From NCBI GenBank assembly GCA_019894875.1, contig JAGXNR010000003.1, positions 25,390-89,389 of the forward strand: 64,000 bases of DNA, written 5' to 3'. This DNA comes from Promethearchaeota archaeon. GTDB taxonomy: Archaea > Asgardarchaeota > Lokiarchaeia > Sigynarchaeales > SOKP01. Positions 16,881 to 25,609 of this stretch are shown in pieces. The notes beneath the pieces were generated by a model. The model was given only the letters and a program-made list of their open reading frames with translations, did no database searches and was not told the origin of the DNA. Within the stretch, counting starts at the first letter, position 1. Each line of letters opens with the position of its first letter. The translations under genes and the position numbers were made by a program.

Positions 16881-19415
16881 TTACGTTGATATAATTTTAT
16901 CTGGTTTGAATTTCTTTAATATCTTATATCCTAATCGACTTGAAAAGCTTGTTGCAGATTTTATTTGAATCAGCGCGCTATTATATTCAAAACTAATTAA
17001 TTCGACTTTATCATAAGGAATAACAATGTTTTTTCCAAAAATATTTTTAACAGAGAGAGAATTAGAATGTTTCTGTTCTTCATTTTTAGATTTCTTAGGA
17101 TCCTCTATTTTCACGTCTAGGTTTTGAATATAACCATGTTCCGCATTGTTTACAGGCTTTTTTAAGTATATACTTATAAATATATGATTAGTTTTTAACC
17201 AATTTATCACTTTTACTTCAGATTTTCTAAAATGTTGACTTTTACTTATCGACAGATAAACACTTCGGGGTCTAATAATTAATTCTTTAAGAGAATATTT
17301 TAATGGTTTCTTATCAGGATTTGTAATATCTGAAAACACCAATTCATAATCTTTTAAATTATTCGCTTTTGAAACATTTACGCACATTAACACTTTTAAT
17401 TTGGCCTTATGCTTGAAGAAAATTACATTATCTTTAAGATTTAAAAGTATTGCTACTGAATTGGGTAGCTTCGTTTTTGGGATAGATTTACGAATTTCCT
17501 GGTTATTATTATCCATAAAAATATAATTTCCATCGTTTTTCTTATCATTGAAAATAATATTTTTTAAAATTAAGGGAGAATTTTTTTCTAAGTAATATTT
17601 TTCATTCAAATTAATTTGAACTCGGGTATATAGAGATGTGCTCAGATATTCTGTTTTATTGGTTTTTAAATTGGTTATAATGAATTGATCACTATCACTG
17701 ATATCATCGAGGAATTGAATATCCACTATATTCCCAAATATCTTATCATCGTTTATTTTGTTAGTAAAAAGGAAATCTTTATTAAGCTCATACTTATATA
17801 ATTCCTTTCTTCTTAGATCATTTAATAATGATGGGACATCGTTTATTTTAAAAAACTCTTTAAACTTTTCATTTGCTATATTTTTAAATGCTTGACGTGA
17901 ATTTTCAAAAAGTTTTGCATACTTCTTTTGTTTAGATTTCTTTAAACAAATGAAAGATAATAAAGCCTCTTTACCTGGTTTTAATTCATTATTTAGAATT
18001 GCTGCTATTCGAATGTAACTTGGGGGATGAGAATTTAAGAAATTTCCTAATAGAGAAGCTTTTGATGGTTTTATCATGGAATTATTCAAGTAAGATGCAG
18101 TATTCATATAATCTAAAAGCTGGTTATCTTTTGATATTTTTTCTTCACATAATAGCATCGTGTTTAATCCGATCTCTCTTCCCGAAGCATAAAAGCTTTC
18201 CAAATTATACAATGCTTTAACAAGTTCATTTCCGTATCCTGATATCTTTGCTTTTAAATCTGCTTTACCTTCTAACATTCTAACAAATATAAAAAGTACC
18301 ACGTATATAGATAGATTTAGAAAAATAAAAAGAAACAATGGGAGTTGTGGATTCCCAAAAGTGTAATCATAAAAAGTGGCGGGAATTCCAAATAACATTC
18401 TTATAAAAAGATCGCAAGTTGTAATTATTGTTAATATTAGCGTATGTTTTCCTTTTGTGTGAGCTAATTCATGAGCAACAATTCCCTTTAGTTCATCTTC
18501 AGGAATCTGATTTAGATCTTCTGCAATAATTGCAATTCTTTTATCAAAGAAAGATCCATATGCCATTGCATTTAAAATGGGGTATTTTCCAAAACCGACT
18601 TTAACATTCCCTTTAATACCGATTTTATTCTTTACGTTGGTGATCAATTCTGTTAATCTTGGATTTTCTATTTTTTTTATCCCTAACATTTTGTCTAGAA
18701 TGATACCTGAAATAAAATAGATTAACCAATTTACCAAGATCAAGATAAAATATATATTTAAGAAAAAATCAAATAACGAAAAATTGTTAGATGTAAAGGG
18801 ATTTGATGTTACAAGATTAAATGGGGTAAATTGATCTATAAATACAACGGAGAGCCATGCAATAATATATAAAAATAAAGTTAAATATTCAGGGCTTAGA
18901 AATCTCCATACAACTAAGTATTTTCTCCCAAATAATATAAATCCCATAATAAGAATAATCCAGAAAGAAAAAGCAAAACTAGTTTCAATAATACGGGGAT
19001 TGTCTAGATAGAAGGAGAAAATCCCCGCAATAAAAATTACATTATAAGTCACCAATGAAATGATGAGAATTTTATTTAAAACGGGATAATCTTTTAGTTC
19101 AAAAATACCTATCCATAAATATATAGAAAACGCACCCATTAGAGATGTTAAAAAATCCTTAGAAAAAAAGAGGATGAGAAAAAAGAAAAACATTATTGCT
19201 ACAATATCACTCAGCTCGCTTCTTTTTCCGTTTCGAGCCCATTGATAAAACTCTTCAATTGTTAACAAGTAGAATATGAGTGTTAGTATGAAAGTCCAAT
19301 CTTGGAGTAGTTGAAGCCAAGAAAGATGCATTATTAAAATCGCTAGGAGATAAAATAATAATGCTGAACAAGAGATATAGATAAAAAATAAGGAGTATCT
19401 TATAGGTGATTTCAT
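16881..19415 (-). CDS. Membrane M48-family metalloprotease with large C-terminal extension
   Basis: An 844-aa protein. It has seven or so N-terminal membrane helices to about residue 245, then an HtpX/Ste24-like M48 peptidase domain. The zinc motif HELAHTKGKH is at 315-324 with the third ligand probably in the RMLEGKADLKA helix. Upstream, NAMAYGSFFDKRIAI is the usual M48 substrate-groove strand. Two more helices sit around the active site. Residues from about 490 onward form a soluble tail of beta-rich sequence unlike any M48 part I know. It is 14 bp from the GlcNAc-1-P transferase gene, so co-transcription is likely. Membrane protein quality control or CAAX-type processing are possible roles. 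Confidence 0.8.
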   Translation of the reverse strand: MKSPIRYSLFFIYISCSALLFYLLAILIMHLSWLQLLQDWTFILTLIFYLLTIEEFYQWARNGKRSELSDIVAIMFFFFLILFFSKDFLTSLMGAFSIYLWIGIFELKDYPVLNKILIISLVTYNVIFIAGIFSFYLDNPRIIETSFAFSFWIILIMGFILFGRKYLVVWRFLSPEYLTLFLYIIAWLSVVFIDQFTPFNLVTSNPFTSNNFSLFDFFLNIYFILILVNWLIYFISGIILDKMLGIKKIENPRLTELITNVKNKIGIKGNVKVGFGKYPILNAMAYGSFFDKRIAIIAEDLNQIPEDELKGIVAHELAHTKGKHTLILTIITTCDLFIRMLFGIPATFYDYTFGNPQLPLFLFIFLNLSIYVVLFIFVRMLEGKADLKAKISGYGNELVKALYNLESFYASGREIGLNTMLLCEEKISKDNQLLDYMNTASYLNNSMIKPSKASLLGNFLNSHPPSYIRIAAILNNELKPGKEALLSFICLKKSKQKKYAKLFENSRQAFKNIANEKFKEFFKINDVPSLLNDLRRKELYKYELNKDFLFTNKINDDKIFGNIVDIQFLDDISDSDQFIITNLKTNKTEYLSTSLYTRVQINLNEKYYLEKNSPLILKNIIFNDKKNDGNYIFMDNNNQEIRKSIPKTKLPNSVAILLNLKDNVIFFKHKAKLKVLMCVNVSKANNLKDYELVFSDITNPDKKPLKYSLKELIIRPRSVYLSISKSQHFRKSEVKVINWLKTNHIFISIYLKKPVNNAEHGYIQNLDVKIEDPKKSKNEEQKHSNSLSVKNIFGKNIVIPYDKVELISFEYNSALIQIKSATSFSSRLGYKILKKFKPDKIIST

Positions 19416-19429
19416 TGTTATTAGATCCT

Positions 19430-20803
19430 TTAACTTTTCTTCAATTCTAATTCTTTCATTTTATTAATTTGAGACCAGAAATATTTAATTGTGATATAAT
19501 ACCATCCGATAAGACCAGAAACACCAAGAATTAAAATAATTATTAAATTCACAGGAATTATAATTACACCCAAGTTAATTTCGGCAAAAGGAAAGGGGAA
19601 AATTACAAATTCAACTAGTAAAAAGAAGGTTATTCCTGCTATCAGAAGAATTATCATCAAAACTATTATTCCACGCACTCTAGGAAAATACTTTAGGAAA
19701 AAGGCGACAGGGATCATTAGAAAAATAAATACTATAAAAAATATACTAATATTTATAGTTCCTGCAGTAAATTGCGTAAAAAGTATTGATAGAATTGCAA
19801 AGATTCCACATATTGTTGATATTACAAAAAAATTCTTAAGCAATTCTGGTTCTGTCAATGGTCCTCTTGCTAATATTAATCTGGGTAGAGTTAAAGCGGC
19901 TCCTTTTTGATCTGAAGCTTTAATTCGATCATCCTCTAGTAATATTATATCATCTTTACCTTCCCTTATTTTATCGCTTTCAAGAAATCCACGTACAGAA
20001 TAGATAACATAAAAGCTGTTAAAGATATGAATAAAAAGTGCACAAAATGCTGCTACTTCAAGCGAACCAAACAACATTATACATGCAATCATAGCACCCA
20101 TACTTAGGGTTCCAGTATCACCCGGGAAAGTTTTAGCGGGATATCTATTATATAGGAAAAAGGGGATTAACACAGCGATAACTGGAATAGAAAATATTAC
20201 ACCTTGAGCGGAGTTCCATATAATTGCACAGATAAAAAGGAAACAAACCGCAATCAGAGTAGTTCCAGACCCTTCACCATTATAACCCTCTAACATGTTT
20301 ACTGTATTTGCAAAAATAGCAATAAGTAATGGAATTAAAAATGGATAGATAAAATTCAATCTAGTTTTGTCAAGAATAGGAAATGTCGGTGAAGAAATAT
20401 TGATAAAGCCAAAAAAATTTGCTATAAAAATCGCTGTTCCTGAAAATATTGATAAGATGATTTTATAACGGGATTTGAATTTGATACGATCATCAATAAA
20501 TCCTATTATTGCTGCTAGTAGTACAGTTATAAGAAAAATAAGAATATCTTCAATAAAAACAGGAAAAAATAATATTAAAAATAAAGAAGAAACTACGAAA
20601 CCAATAACAAAACTAACACCACCAGATTCAGCAATTTCAGGCCTAGAGTTTTTATGAATATCATATCCTACAAACTTCCTCTTTTTCATAAACTTGATTA
20701 CAAAAGGTAGGATAAGATATGTCGTTCCAAAGCCTATTAAAAAGATGAGTAATAAATAAATTATTTCAATAAAACTCCAATTTAAATCTGATAATGGAAT
20801 CAT
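19430..20803 (-). CDS. Polyprenyl-phosphate GlcNAc-1-phosphate transferase (GPT/AglH/MraY family)
   Basis: A 457-aa multipass enzyme of glycosyltransferase family 4 (PNPT). Typical cytosolic motifs are visible: RPEIAESGGVSF, the DD motif IGFIDDRIKFKSRYK, NMLEGYNGEGSGT, and FPGDTGTLSMG. These enzymes load a sugar-1-phosphate from a UDP-sugar onto dolichyl or polyprenyl phosphate as the first step of lipid-linked oligosaccharide synthesis. In an Asgard archaeon this would feed N-glycosylation, like eukaryotic Alg7. The nearby ribophorin-I-like and Sec61 beta genes agree with that. Confidence 0.82.
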   Translation of the reverse strand: MIPLSDLNWSFIEIIYLLLIFLIGFGTTYLILPFVIKFMKKRKFVGYDIHKNSRPEIAESGGVSFVIGFVVSSLFLILFFPVFIEDILIFLITVLLAAIIGFIDDRIKFKSRYKIILSIFSGTAIFIANFFGFINISSPTFPILDKTRLNFIYPFLIPLLIAIFANTVNMLEGYNGEGSGTTLIAVCFLFICAIIWNSAQGVIFSIPVIAVLIPFFLYNRYPAKTFPGDTGTLSMGAMIACIMLFGSLEVAAFCALFIHIFNSFYVIYSVRGFLESDKIREGKDDIILLEDDRIKASDQKGAALTLPRLILARGPLTEPELLKNFFVISTICGIFAILSILFTQFTAGTINISIFFIVFIFLMIPVAFFLKYFPRVRGIIVLMIILLIAGITFFLLVEFVIFPFPFAEINLGVIIIPVNLIIILILGVSGLIGWYYITIKYFWSQINKMKELELKKS

Positions 20804-20993
20804 AATTCGAGAAGTTCGTAATATCTAATTATTTAATTAGCTTTAATTTGACATTTAAAGATGAAAAAAGAAATATTTGATTTATTAAATTCTTTTATTT
20901 TTACTGTTTAGAATTTTTACATCACATAGTATACTTTTAATACTTCAAACTTATTAAAAAAATTATAACTGATTTTAAGTATAATGGGATAAA

Positions 20994-21096
20994 TAGCCCG
21001 GCACGGATTCGAACCGTGGTCACGGGGTTCAAGGCCCCAGATGCTTGGCCATTGGGCTCGATATATTATAGATATATCAACCTACACCACCGGGCT
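20994..21096 (-). tRNA. tRNA-Gln(TTG) with a 30-nt D-loop intron
   Basis: Read leftward, the acceptor stem is AGCCCGG/CCGGGCT with discriminator A. The T-arm is CACGG-TTCGAAT-CCGTG, the variable loop TGAC, and the anticodon arm TGGGG-CCTTGAA-CCCCG with anticodon TTG. A1-U72 is typical of archaeal tRNA-Gln. The D-arm is split. Exon 1 is 21082-21096, the intron 21052-21081, and exon 2 20994-21051. Removing 30 nt gives D-stem GTGT/GCAT and D-loop AGTGGCCAA, a normal 73-nt tRNA. No CCA is encoded. Loop position 33 is C instead of the near-universal U. The intron position is non-canonical, since most archaeal introns lie at 37/38. It sits between the GPT and Trm112-like genes. Confidence 0.85.
21052..21081 (-). 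other. Bulge-helix-bulge type intron in tRNA-Gln
   Basis: The insert folds as a 9-bp stem (TTGATATAT/ATATATCGA, one G-U) with loop CTATA. The 3-nt bulges are AGG on the 5' side and AAT on the 3' side. They enclose a four-pair helix GTGT/GCCC with one mismatch. Cutting after the second base of each bulge removes exactly 30 nt and leaves a conventional D-loop. These are the usual archaeal splicing-endonuclease positions. The boundary choice is inference from structure. Confidence 0.65.
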
Positions 21097-21105
21097 AAAA
21101 AAACA

Positions 21106-21729
21106 TTAAATATTAAAAGGTTTAAGATCTTGATTTAAAAATTCTTGATTTAATAAATTTCTATTGTTTTGAAGGAATTCAATTTCTTTTTCCTCATTTC
21201 TAAATTCATCAGGGAGCATTTGTGGTATAGTGTCTATTATTGGATACCAACGATTACACTTTTGGCAGAATAGCAAACCTGTTTCTATTTCAGTTTCAGT
21301 TTTGATTTTGTTTAAAAAATATAATTCAGGCATTATATTATTAAGTTGGTTGGGATTAAGATTTTTAACAAACTCTTGGATCTTAGGTTTTAGCTGTGAC
21401 TGAATTATTGAAAAACATTTACTGCTAAATTTATTATCTGTTCTATCAGAAAAATTATCTAATTCATCTATACTCAAAAGAATCAGAGAAAGGTAATTTT
21501 TAAGGTTAGTTTTTTCAATAATTATAGTATCTTTTATTAGTAGGTTACCATTTTCTTCACTAATTTCAATGAGATCCTCTTGTTTAATAAACTCTAAGTT
21601 TCTATTTTCTAAAACCTTGATAAAATTAGTAAAATCAATATTTTTTGTTTCAAAAGAAAATATATATAATTTTAAAGGGAAATTCTTATCAATTGGGCAT
21701 GCTAAAATATCAAAAAGCCAAGGTTTCAT
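21106..21729 (-). CDS. Trm112-like zinc-binding protein
   Basis: A 207-aa protein. It has an N-terminal ILACPIDKNFPLKL and a C-terminal CQKCNRWYPIIDTIPQMLPDEFR, the two halves of a Trm112/DUF343 zinc-ribbon fold, separated by an insertion of about 100 residues. Only three of the usual four cysteines are visible. Trm112 proteins activate and stabilise SAM-dependent methyltransferases that modify tRNA, rRNA and release factor. Canonical archaeal Trm112 is about 60 aa, so this is an expanded variant. It starts 26 bp from the stop of the ribophorin-like gene on the same strand. Confidence 0.6.
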   Translation of the reverse strand: MKPWLFDILACPIDKNFPLKLYIFSFETKNIDFTNFIKVLENRNLEFIKQEDLIEISEENGNLLIKDTIIIEKTNLKNYLSLILLSIDELDNFSDRTDNKFSSKCFSIIQSQLKPKIQEFVKNLNPNQLNNIMPELYFLNKIKTETEIETGLLFCQKCNRWYPIIDTIPQMLPDEFRNEEKEIEFLQNNRNLLNQEFLNQDLKPFNI

Positions 21730-21755
21730 AAATTTACACTCTTCACGCGATTCTA

Positions 21756-23615
21756 TTAAAGGAGGTAGCTTCTTAATTGTTGCAAAAATTTATCAATGGT
21801 TCTATCAATTTTTTTCCTTCTTTTCTTGAAATCATCTGATAATTTCATATATGCCGCTCTGGAAGGGAGTCTCCCCCTTTTATATCTAGATTCTAAAAGA
21901 TTCAAACTATCTTTAATACTAATTCTTTCTGCTTCTAGAACATCTAACCTTCTAATAATATTCTCAAATACTTCACCAGATTCATTTAATAATTTCTTAA
22001 AAGGGGTTATTTCTTGTTGAATTTCATCAACTTTAGTTGTATTTTTATTTAGAATATTTTTATAATTTTTCTTAGCTAACCTTTTTCTCTTTGCGTCTTC
22101 TTCAGCTTGTCTCATTTCTAGTATTAACGCATTTCGTTCTTCATATAAAGAACAAAACTCTCTGATTTCATTCACAGGGATAAATTCCCTCGTGAGCATA
22201 GGACTAGTTTCATTTTTCTTTCTTGTTTTGATTAAGAGTACATATATTGACGTAATTACGGCAATCACCAAGATAATAAGAATAGGTCTTAATAGCAAAT
22301 CAAAAAAATCAATAGTAAAAGTGAATTGTATTATTTTACTCTGAAGGGGACATACATATTCGGAAGTATAGACCAACGTTATTCTCCCATGAGCCTTATT
22401 AATTGCCTCAGGAGATTCTGAAATATAATCTAGACTAAGGCAACCATCAATAATAACTGTAACGGACAGTTGTTTACCTAAATACTCATAAGATGTTGAT
22501 AATAAATCGATATTAATAGATTCTTGTAACCAATTTATCGAGAAGTAATTTTCAAAAGGTAAATAATATCTCACACTGAACTGAAACGATGAATTTGGTA
22601 TCAATCTCACCCGATTTGTTATGAGGTTGATTCTTACCTTCTTAGTTACTCCTTCATCACCAATTGTGAGTCCTAATATCTCTCCAAGATCATCCGATAT
22701 ATAAATCTCTTTAGCAAATCGAGGTAAATTTAAGTAAATATTACTAATTCCGACAATACCTGTGTTTCTGATATTGAGTTCTTCTGTAACTCGAATAATT
22801 CCCCAAGGAGAAATATATATCTCACGTTTAATTTCTTCAAATTCCATTTGTACAAATTCATTTTGAAAATATGATATTGTGATAGTTTTAAACTCATTCA
22901 GATTTTCTAGAAATGGTGTTATGTAAGAACCCGTAACTGAATCTTTAATGTACGCAAAATCAAATTTAACAAAGAATAGTTCCGACTGTGCAAAGCCCCA
23001 ATCTCCTTGTATATTTCCAGCACCTTCATCTACATGAAATGCTGCAACCATCTTTCTTTCTGCTTTATATGGTAAAGTTGGAAAAACAGATCCTCGAAAA
23101 TTTATAAAATGTTGCACTTCAAATTCAGGGGAATAATCTATATGATACCATAAAAGATCAGTAAAATGTTGTGAAAATTTAATTGTTTTCGTTTGCTGAG
23201 GTAGGAGTGGGGAATCAAAATACACAACAATCACTTCATATTCACCCATTATCATGTAAGAACGCTCAGAAAGTAATGTATTATCATCAACTCCTTTTGC
23301 ATCAAAGTAAATTAAAAGTTCTGATTCATTTAATGGAATTGTAATAAAGATTGAATTAATGGGATTCTCATTTAAATTTTTAAAAGATATAATATCTTCA
23401 AAGTTTACTGTGCCAAATCCAGTTATATTTGCAGTCCTTACGATATCAGTGATAATAATATTTTCTATTCCTTCCATACTAGCCGAATAACTTGGATTCT
23501 GTGTATCTCGATCTTTAGTGTATTTAAAACGTGAAAAATTTGGGAGGAAGGAGATAGTAATTAAGAATATTAGTAAAATTAGAAAAATTGACGAGCTTCT
23601 TACTTTTTTCAACAT
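21756..23615 (-). CDS. Ribophorin-I (OST1)-like membrane protein
   Basis: A 619-aa protein with an N-terminal signal/anchor (7-27), a long beta-rich extracytoplasmic region, a single transmembrane helix (about 438-463) and a C-terminal cytosolic coiled coil (about 490-615). This topology equals eukaryotic ribophorin I. Local resemblance supports it: KREIYISPWGIIRVTEEL with NTG next (residues 263-286) corresponds to the ribophorin core around its conserved WGN-VEE segment, and SVRYYLPFENY corresponds to its YNLP region. Ribophorin I is a non-catalytic subunit of oligosaccharyltransferase acting at the translocon. Ribophorin homologues have been reported in Asgard genomes. The identification rests on motif and topology, without alignment statistics. 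Confidence 0.5.
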   Translation of the reverse strand: MLKKVRSSSIFLILLIFLITISFLPNFSRFKYTKDRDTQNPSYSASMEGIENIIITDIVRTANITGFGTVNFEDIISFKNLNENPINSIFITIPLNESELLIYFDAKGVDDNTLLSERSYMIMGEYEVIVVYFDSPLLPQQTKTIKFSQHFTDLLWYHIDYSPEFEVQHFINFRGSVFPTLPYKAERKMVAAFHVDEGAGNIQGDWGFAQSELFFVKFDFAYIKDSVTGSYITPFLENLNEFKTITISYFQNEFVQMEFEEIKREIYISPWGIIRVTEELNIRNTGIVGISNIYLNLPRFAKEIYISDDLGEILGLTIGDEGVTKKVRINLITNRVRLIPNSSFQFSVRYYLPFENYFSINWLQESINIDLLSTSYEYLGKQLSVTVIIDGCLSLDYISESPEAINKAHGRITLVYTSEYVCPLQSKIIQFTFTIDFFDLLLRPILIILVIAVITSIYVLLIKTRKKNETSPMLTREFIPVNEIREFCSLYEERNALILEMRQAEEDAKRKRLAKKNYKNILNKNTTKVDEIQQEITPFKKLLNESGEVFENIIRRLDVLEAERISIKDSLNLLESRYKRGRLPSRAAYMKLSDDFKKRRKKIDRTIDKFLQQLRSYLL

Positions 23616-23761
23616 AATATTATAACATCTTCGTAAAATTATCTACAAAAAATGAATACCAATTATAAAAATTTATTATAATAATTTTTAAAATTTTTTG
23701 TGAAATTTTATATTTTTTTAGGTATTTATACAGATTATATTTCAAGAGAGATTTTTTTATT

Positions 23762-23983
23762 ATGTCAACTAGCCGTTCACAGTCTAGACGCAAGAAAAGA
23801 AGAAGTGGAAGTGCTCCAATGCCTTTGGGAGGAGCAGGATTAATGAGGTTCTTTGAAGATAGTTCAATTGGTATTAAAGTTGGACCGATAAGTACGATTA
23901 TTTTATCAGTAGCTTTGATATTGTTAGTGATCTTAGCACATGTACATGTTTTCGACTGGCTTTTTACACCAGGTGGAGGATAA
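23762..23983 (+). CDS. Protein translocase subunit Sec61 beta
   Basis: A 73-aa tail-anchored protein. It has a basic, serine/arginine-rich N-terminus (RSQSRRKKRRSGSAPMP), the family motif GGAGLMRFFEDSSIGIKVGP, and one transmembrane helix at about 45-66. This matches archaeal/eukaryotic Sec61 beta, the peripheral subunit of the SecYE translocon. It starts about 145 bp from the divergent ribophorin-I-like gene, suggesting shared regulation of secretion and glycosylation. Confidence 0.85.
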   Translation: MSTSRSQSRRKKRRSGSAPMPLGGAGLMRFFEDSSIGIKVGPISTIILSVALILLVILAHVHVFDWLFTPGGG

Positions 23984-24029
23984 TCATTTCTTTTAATTTA
24001 ATTATAATTTAAATTCTTGTTCATCTTAA

Positions 24030-24356
24030 ATGAAAATATCTGAATTTCAGAAACTAATAAAAAACCTTTATATTGAACAGGATCAAAAAAGAGGCGTGAT
24101 TAAAACATTCACTTGGTTAATAGAAGAAATTGGGGAATTAGCACATATTTTAAAGAATCAAGAAATTAATCAACATAAAACGTCGGAAGAAATAGCAGAT
24201 ATCATTGCTTGGACAACCTCTTTAGCAAATTTATTAAACATTGACCTTGAAGATGCTTTATTTAAGAAGTATCCGAATATGTGTATAAAATGTGAATCCA
24301 ATCCATGCATTTGTGGGGAATTAAATTTGAATGTTAAAGGGAACGATGTTTTATAA
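24030..24356 (+). CDS. MazG-like nucleotide pyrophosphohydrolase with C-terminal zinc knuckle
   Basis: A 108-aa all-alpha NTP-PPase of the MazG superfamily. LIEEIGELAHILKN supplies the E-x2-E metal-binding pair and EEIADIIAWTTSLAN the second E-x2-D pair. After the catalytic domain the tail MCIKCESNPCICGE provides a C-x2-C...C-x-C set likely to bind zinc. That feature is frequent in archaeal MazG-like proteins. It probably hydrolyses non-canonical or excess NTPs. It follows Sec61 beta by 46 bp on the same strand. Confidence 0.75.
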   Translation: MKISEFQKLIKNLYIEQDQKRGVIKTFTWLIEEIGELAHILKNQEINQHKTSEEIADIIAWTTSLANLLNIDLEDALFKKYPNMCIKCESNPCICGELNLNVKGNDVL

Positions 24357-24448
24357 TTATAGAAAATCCTATAAACTGTAAAAATTTCTAAATTATAACC
24401 TAATTTTCATAAAAACACAATGATCCTTTTTAGTTTTTTAAGTGAATT

Positions 24449-25552
24449 ATGAGTTTAATAAACAAGAAAATTTGGATAGATATAGAGCAACCGAAAACTG
24501 CTATAATGTTTCATTCCCTAATAAAGAGATTTGAAAATGAAGAATCAAACCTATTGATAACAGCTAGAGATTATGATGCAACCTATCAAATTTTAGATGA
24601 TAAAAATATTATTTACAAGAAAATCGGGAAACATGGCGGTGAAAAAATAGAAGATAAGTTAGAGACCTATATTAATCGCTTGAAGGATCTTTTCCCAATT
24701 GTGAAGAAATTTTCACCAGAATATTTTATTACCTTTTTATCGCTAGAAGGTGCTCGAATCGCTTATGGGTTACAAATTCCTTCAATTGGGATTAATGATG
24801 AACCTCGGAATGAACCCGTGTGTAAATTGCTTCATCCATTTTTAGATAATATTATTACTCCCGAATGTATTCCTATAGAGTTGTATACACGACTCCATGC
24901 TGATCGTGAAAAAATAATTAGATATAACGGTCTAGATGAAATTGCCTGGCTCTCTGAATACACCTCCGATCCTGCTATTCTTGATAAATTTAACTTAACT
25001 AAAGGAAATTATCTTTTAATAAGAAGTGAGCCTACTCATGCTAGTTATTTTATTGATAAGCTGAAACCCGATGAAACTATGATAAGTGAATTCCTTCCAG
25101 GTATTTATAAAGAATTTCCAAATCACACTTATCTCCTCTTGGTTCGATCGGATAAACAAGAACAATTTCTTCTAAAAAAATTAAGAGAATTAAGAAAAGA
25201 AAAAAATATCTTAGTAACTCAATATCTACCGAATATTGTTGATTTATGTTTTTATAGTGCTTTAGTTATTAGTGGTGGAGGAACGATAGTAAGAGAATCA
25301 AGTCTAATGAGTGTTCCTAGCATCGAATTCTTCCCAGGTGATTCAGCACCTCAGGAGGTATTTTTAAAAAATAATGGATTTCCACTAGAGCATATTAGAG
25401 AAAATGAAAAAATAATTGAAAGAGCATCCAAAATTCTTAATAACGGTCTTACTTCAGGAAGATTCCAAGTTGAAACATTCAAAGAAAGAATAAGTAAATT
25501 TGAAAATCCAATAGAAATTTGCTTTGATGTTGTTAAAAAAAAATTAATTTAA
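24449..25552 (+). CDS. DUF354 protein, GT-B fold glycosyltransferase-like
   Basis: A 367-aa protein opening with KIWIDIEQPKTAIMFHSL, the hallmark of DUF354, a GT-B/UDP-GlcNAc-2-epimerase-like family found mainly in archaea. Other landmarks are LLITARDYDATYQIL, GIPSIGINDEP-type strands and the C-terminal SGGGTIVRESSLMSVPSIEFFPG, equivalent to the donor-nucleotide loop of GT-B enzymes. The function is unassigned, with sugar transfer in surface glycan synthesis likely. The convergent neighbour is a GT4 glycosyltransferase. Confidence 0.7.
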   Translation: MSLINKKIWIDIEQPKTAIMFHSLIKRFENEESNLLITARDYDATYQILDDKNIIYKKIGKHGGEKIEDKLETYINRLKDLFPIVKKFSPEYFITFLSLEGARIAYGLQIPSIGINDEPRNEPVCKLLHPFLDNIITPECIPIELYTRLHADREKIIRYNGLDEIAWLSEYTSDPAILDKFNLTKGNYLLIRSEPTHASYFIDKLKPDETMISEFLPGIYKEFPNHTYLLLVRSDKQEQFLLKKLRELRKEKNILVTQYLPNIVDLCFYSALVISGGGTIVRESSLMSVPSIEFFPGDSAPQEVFLKNNGFPLEHIRENEKIIERASKILNNGLTSGRFQVETFKERISKFENPIEICFDVVKKKLI

Positions 25553-25609
25553 TTAAGACGATACTTTTGCTGTAGTACAAGTGAAAAAATCTCTGAATAA
25601 AAAGAAATA

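Noticed and set aside
21001..21096. tRNA-Leu reading of the tRNA gene
   Set aside because: The variable loop is only 4 nt, and the anticodon fixed by five stem pairs is TTG (Gln). A CAA reading would need the opposite strand.
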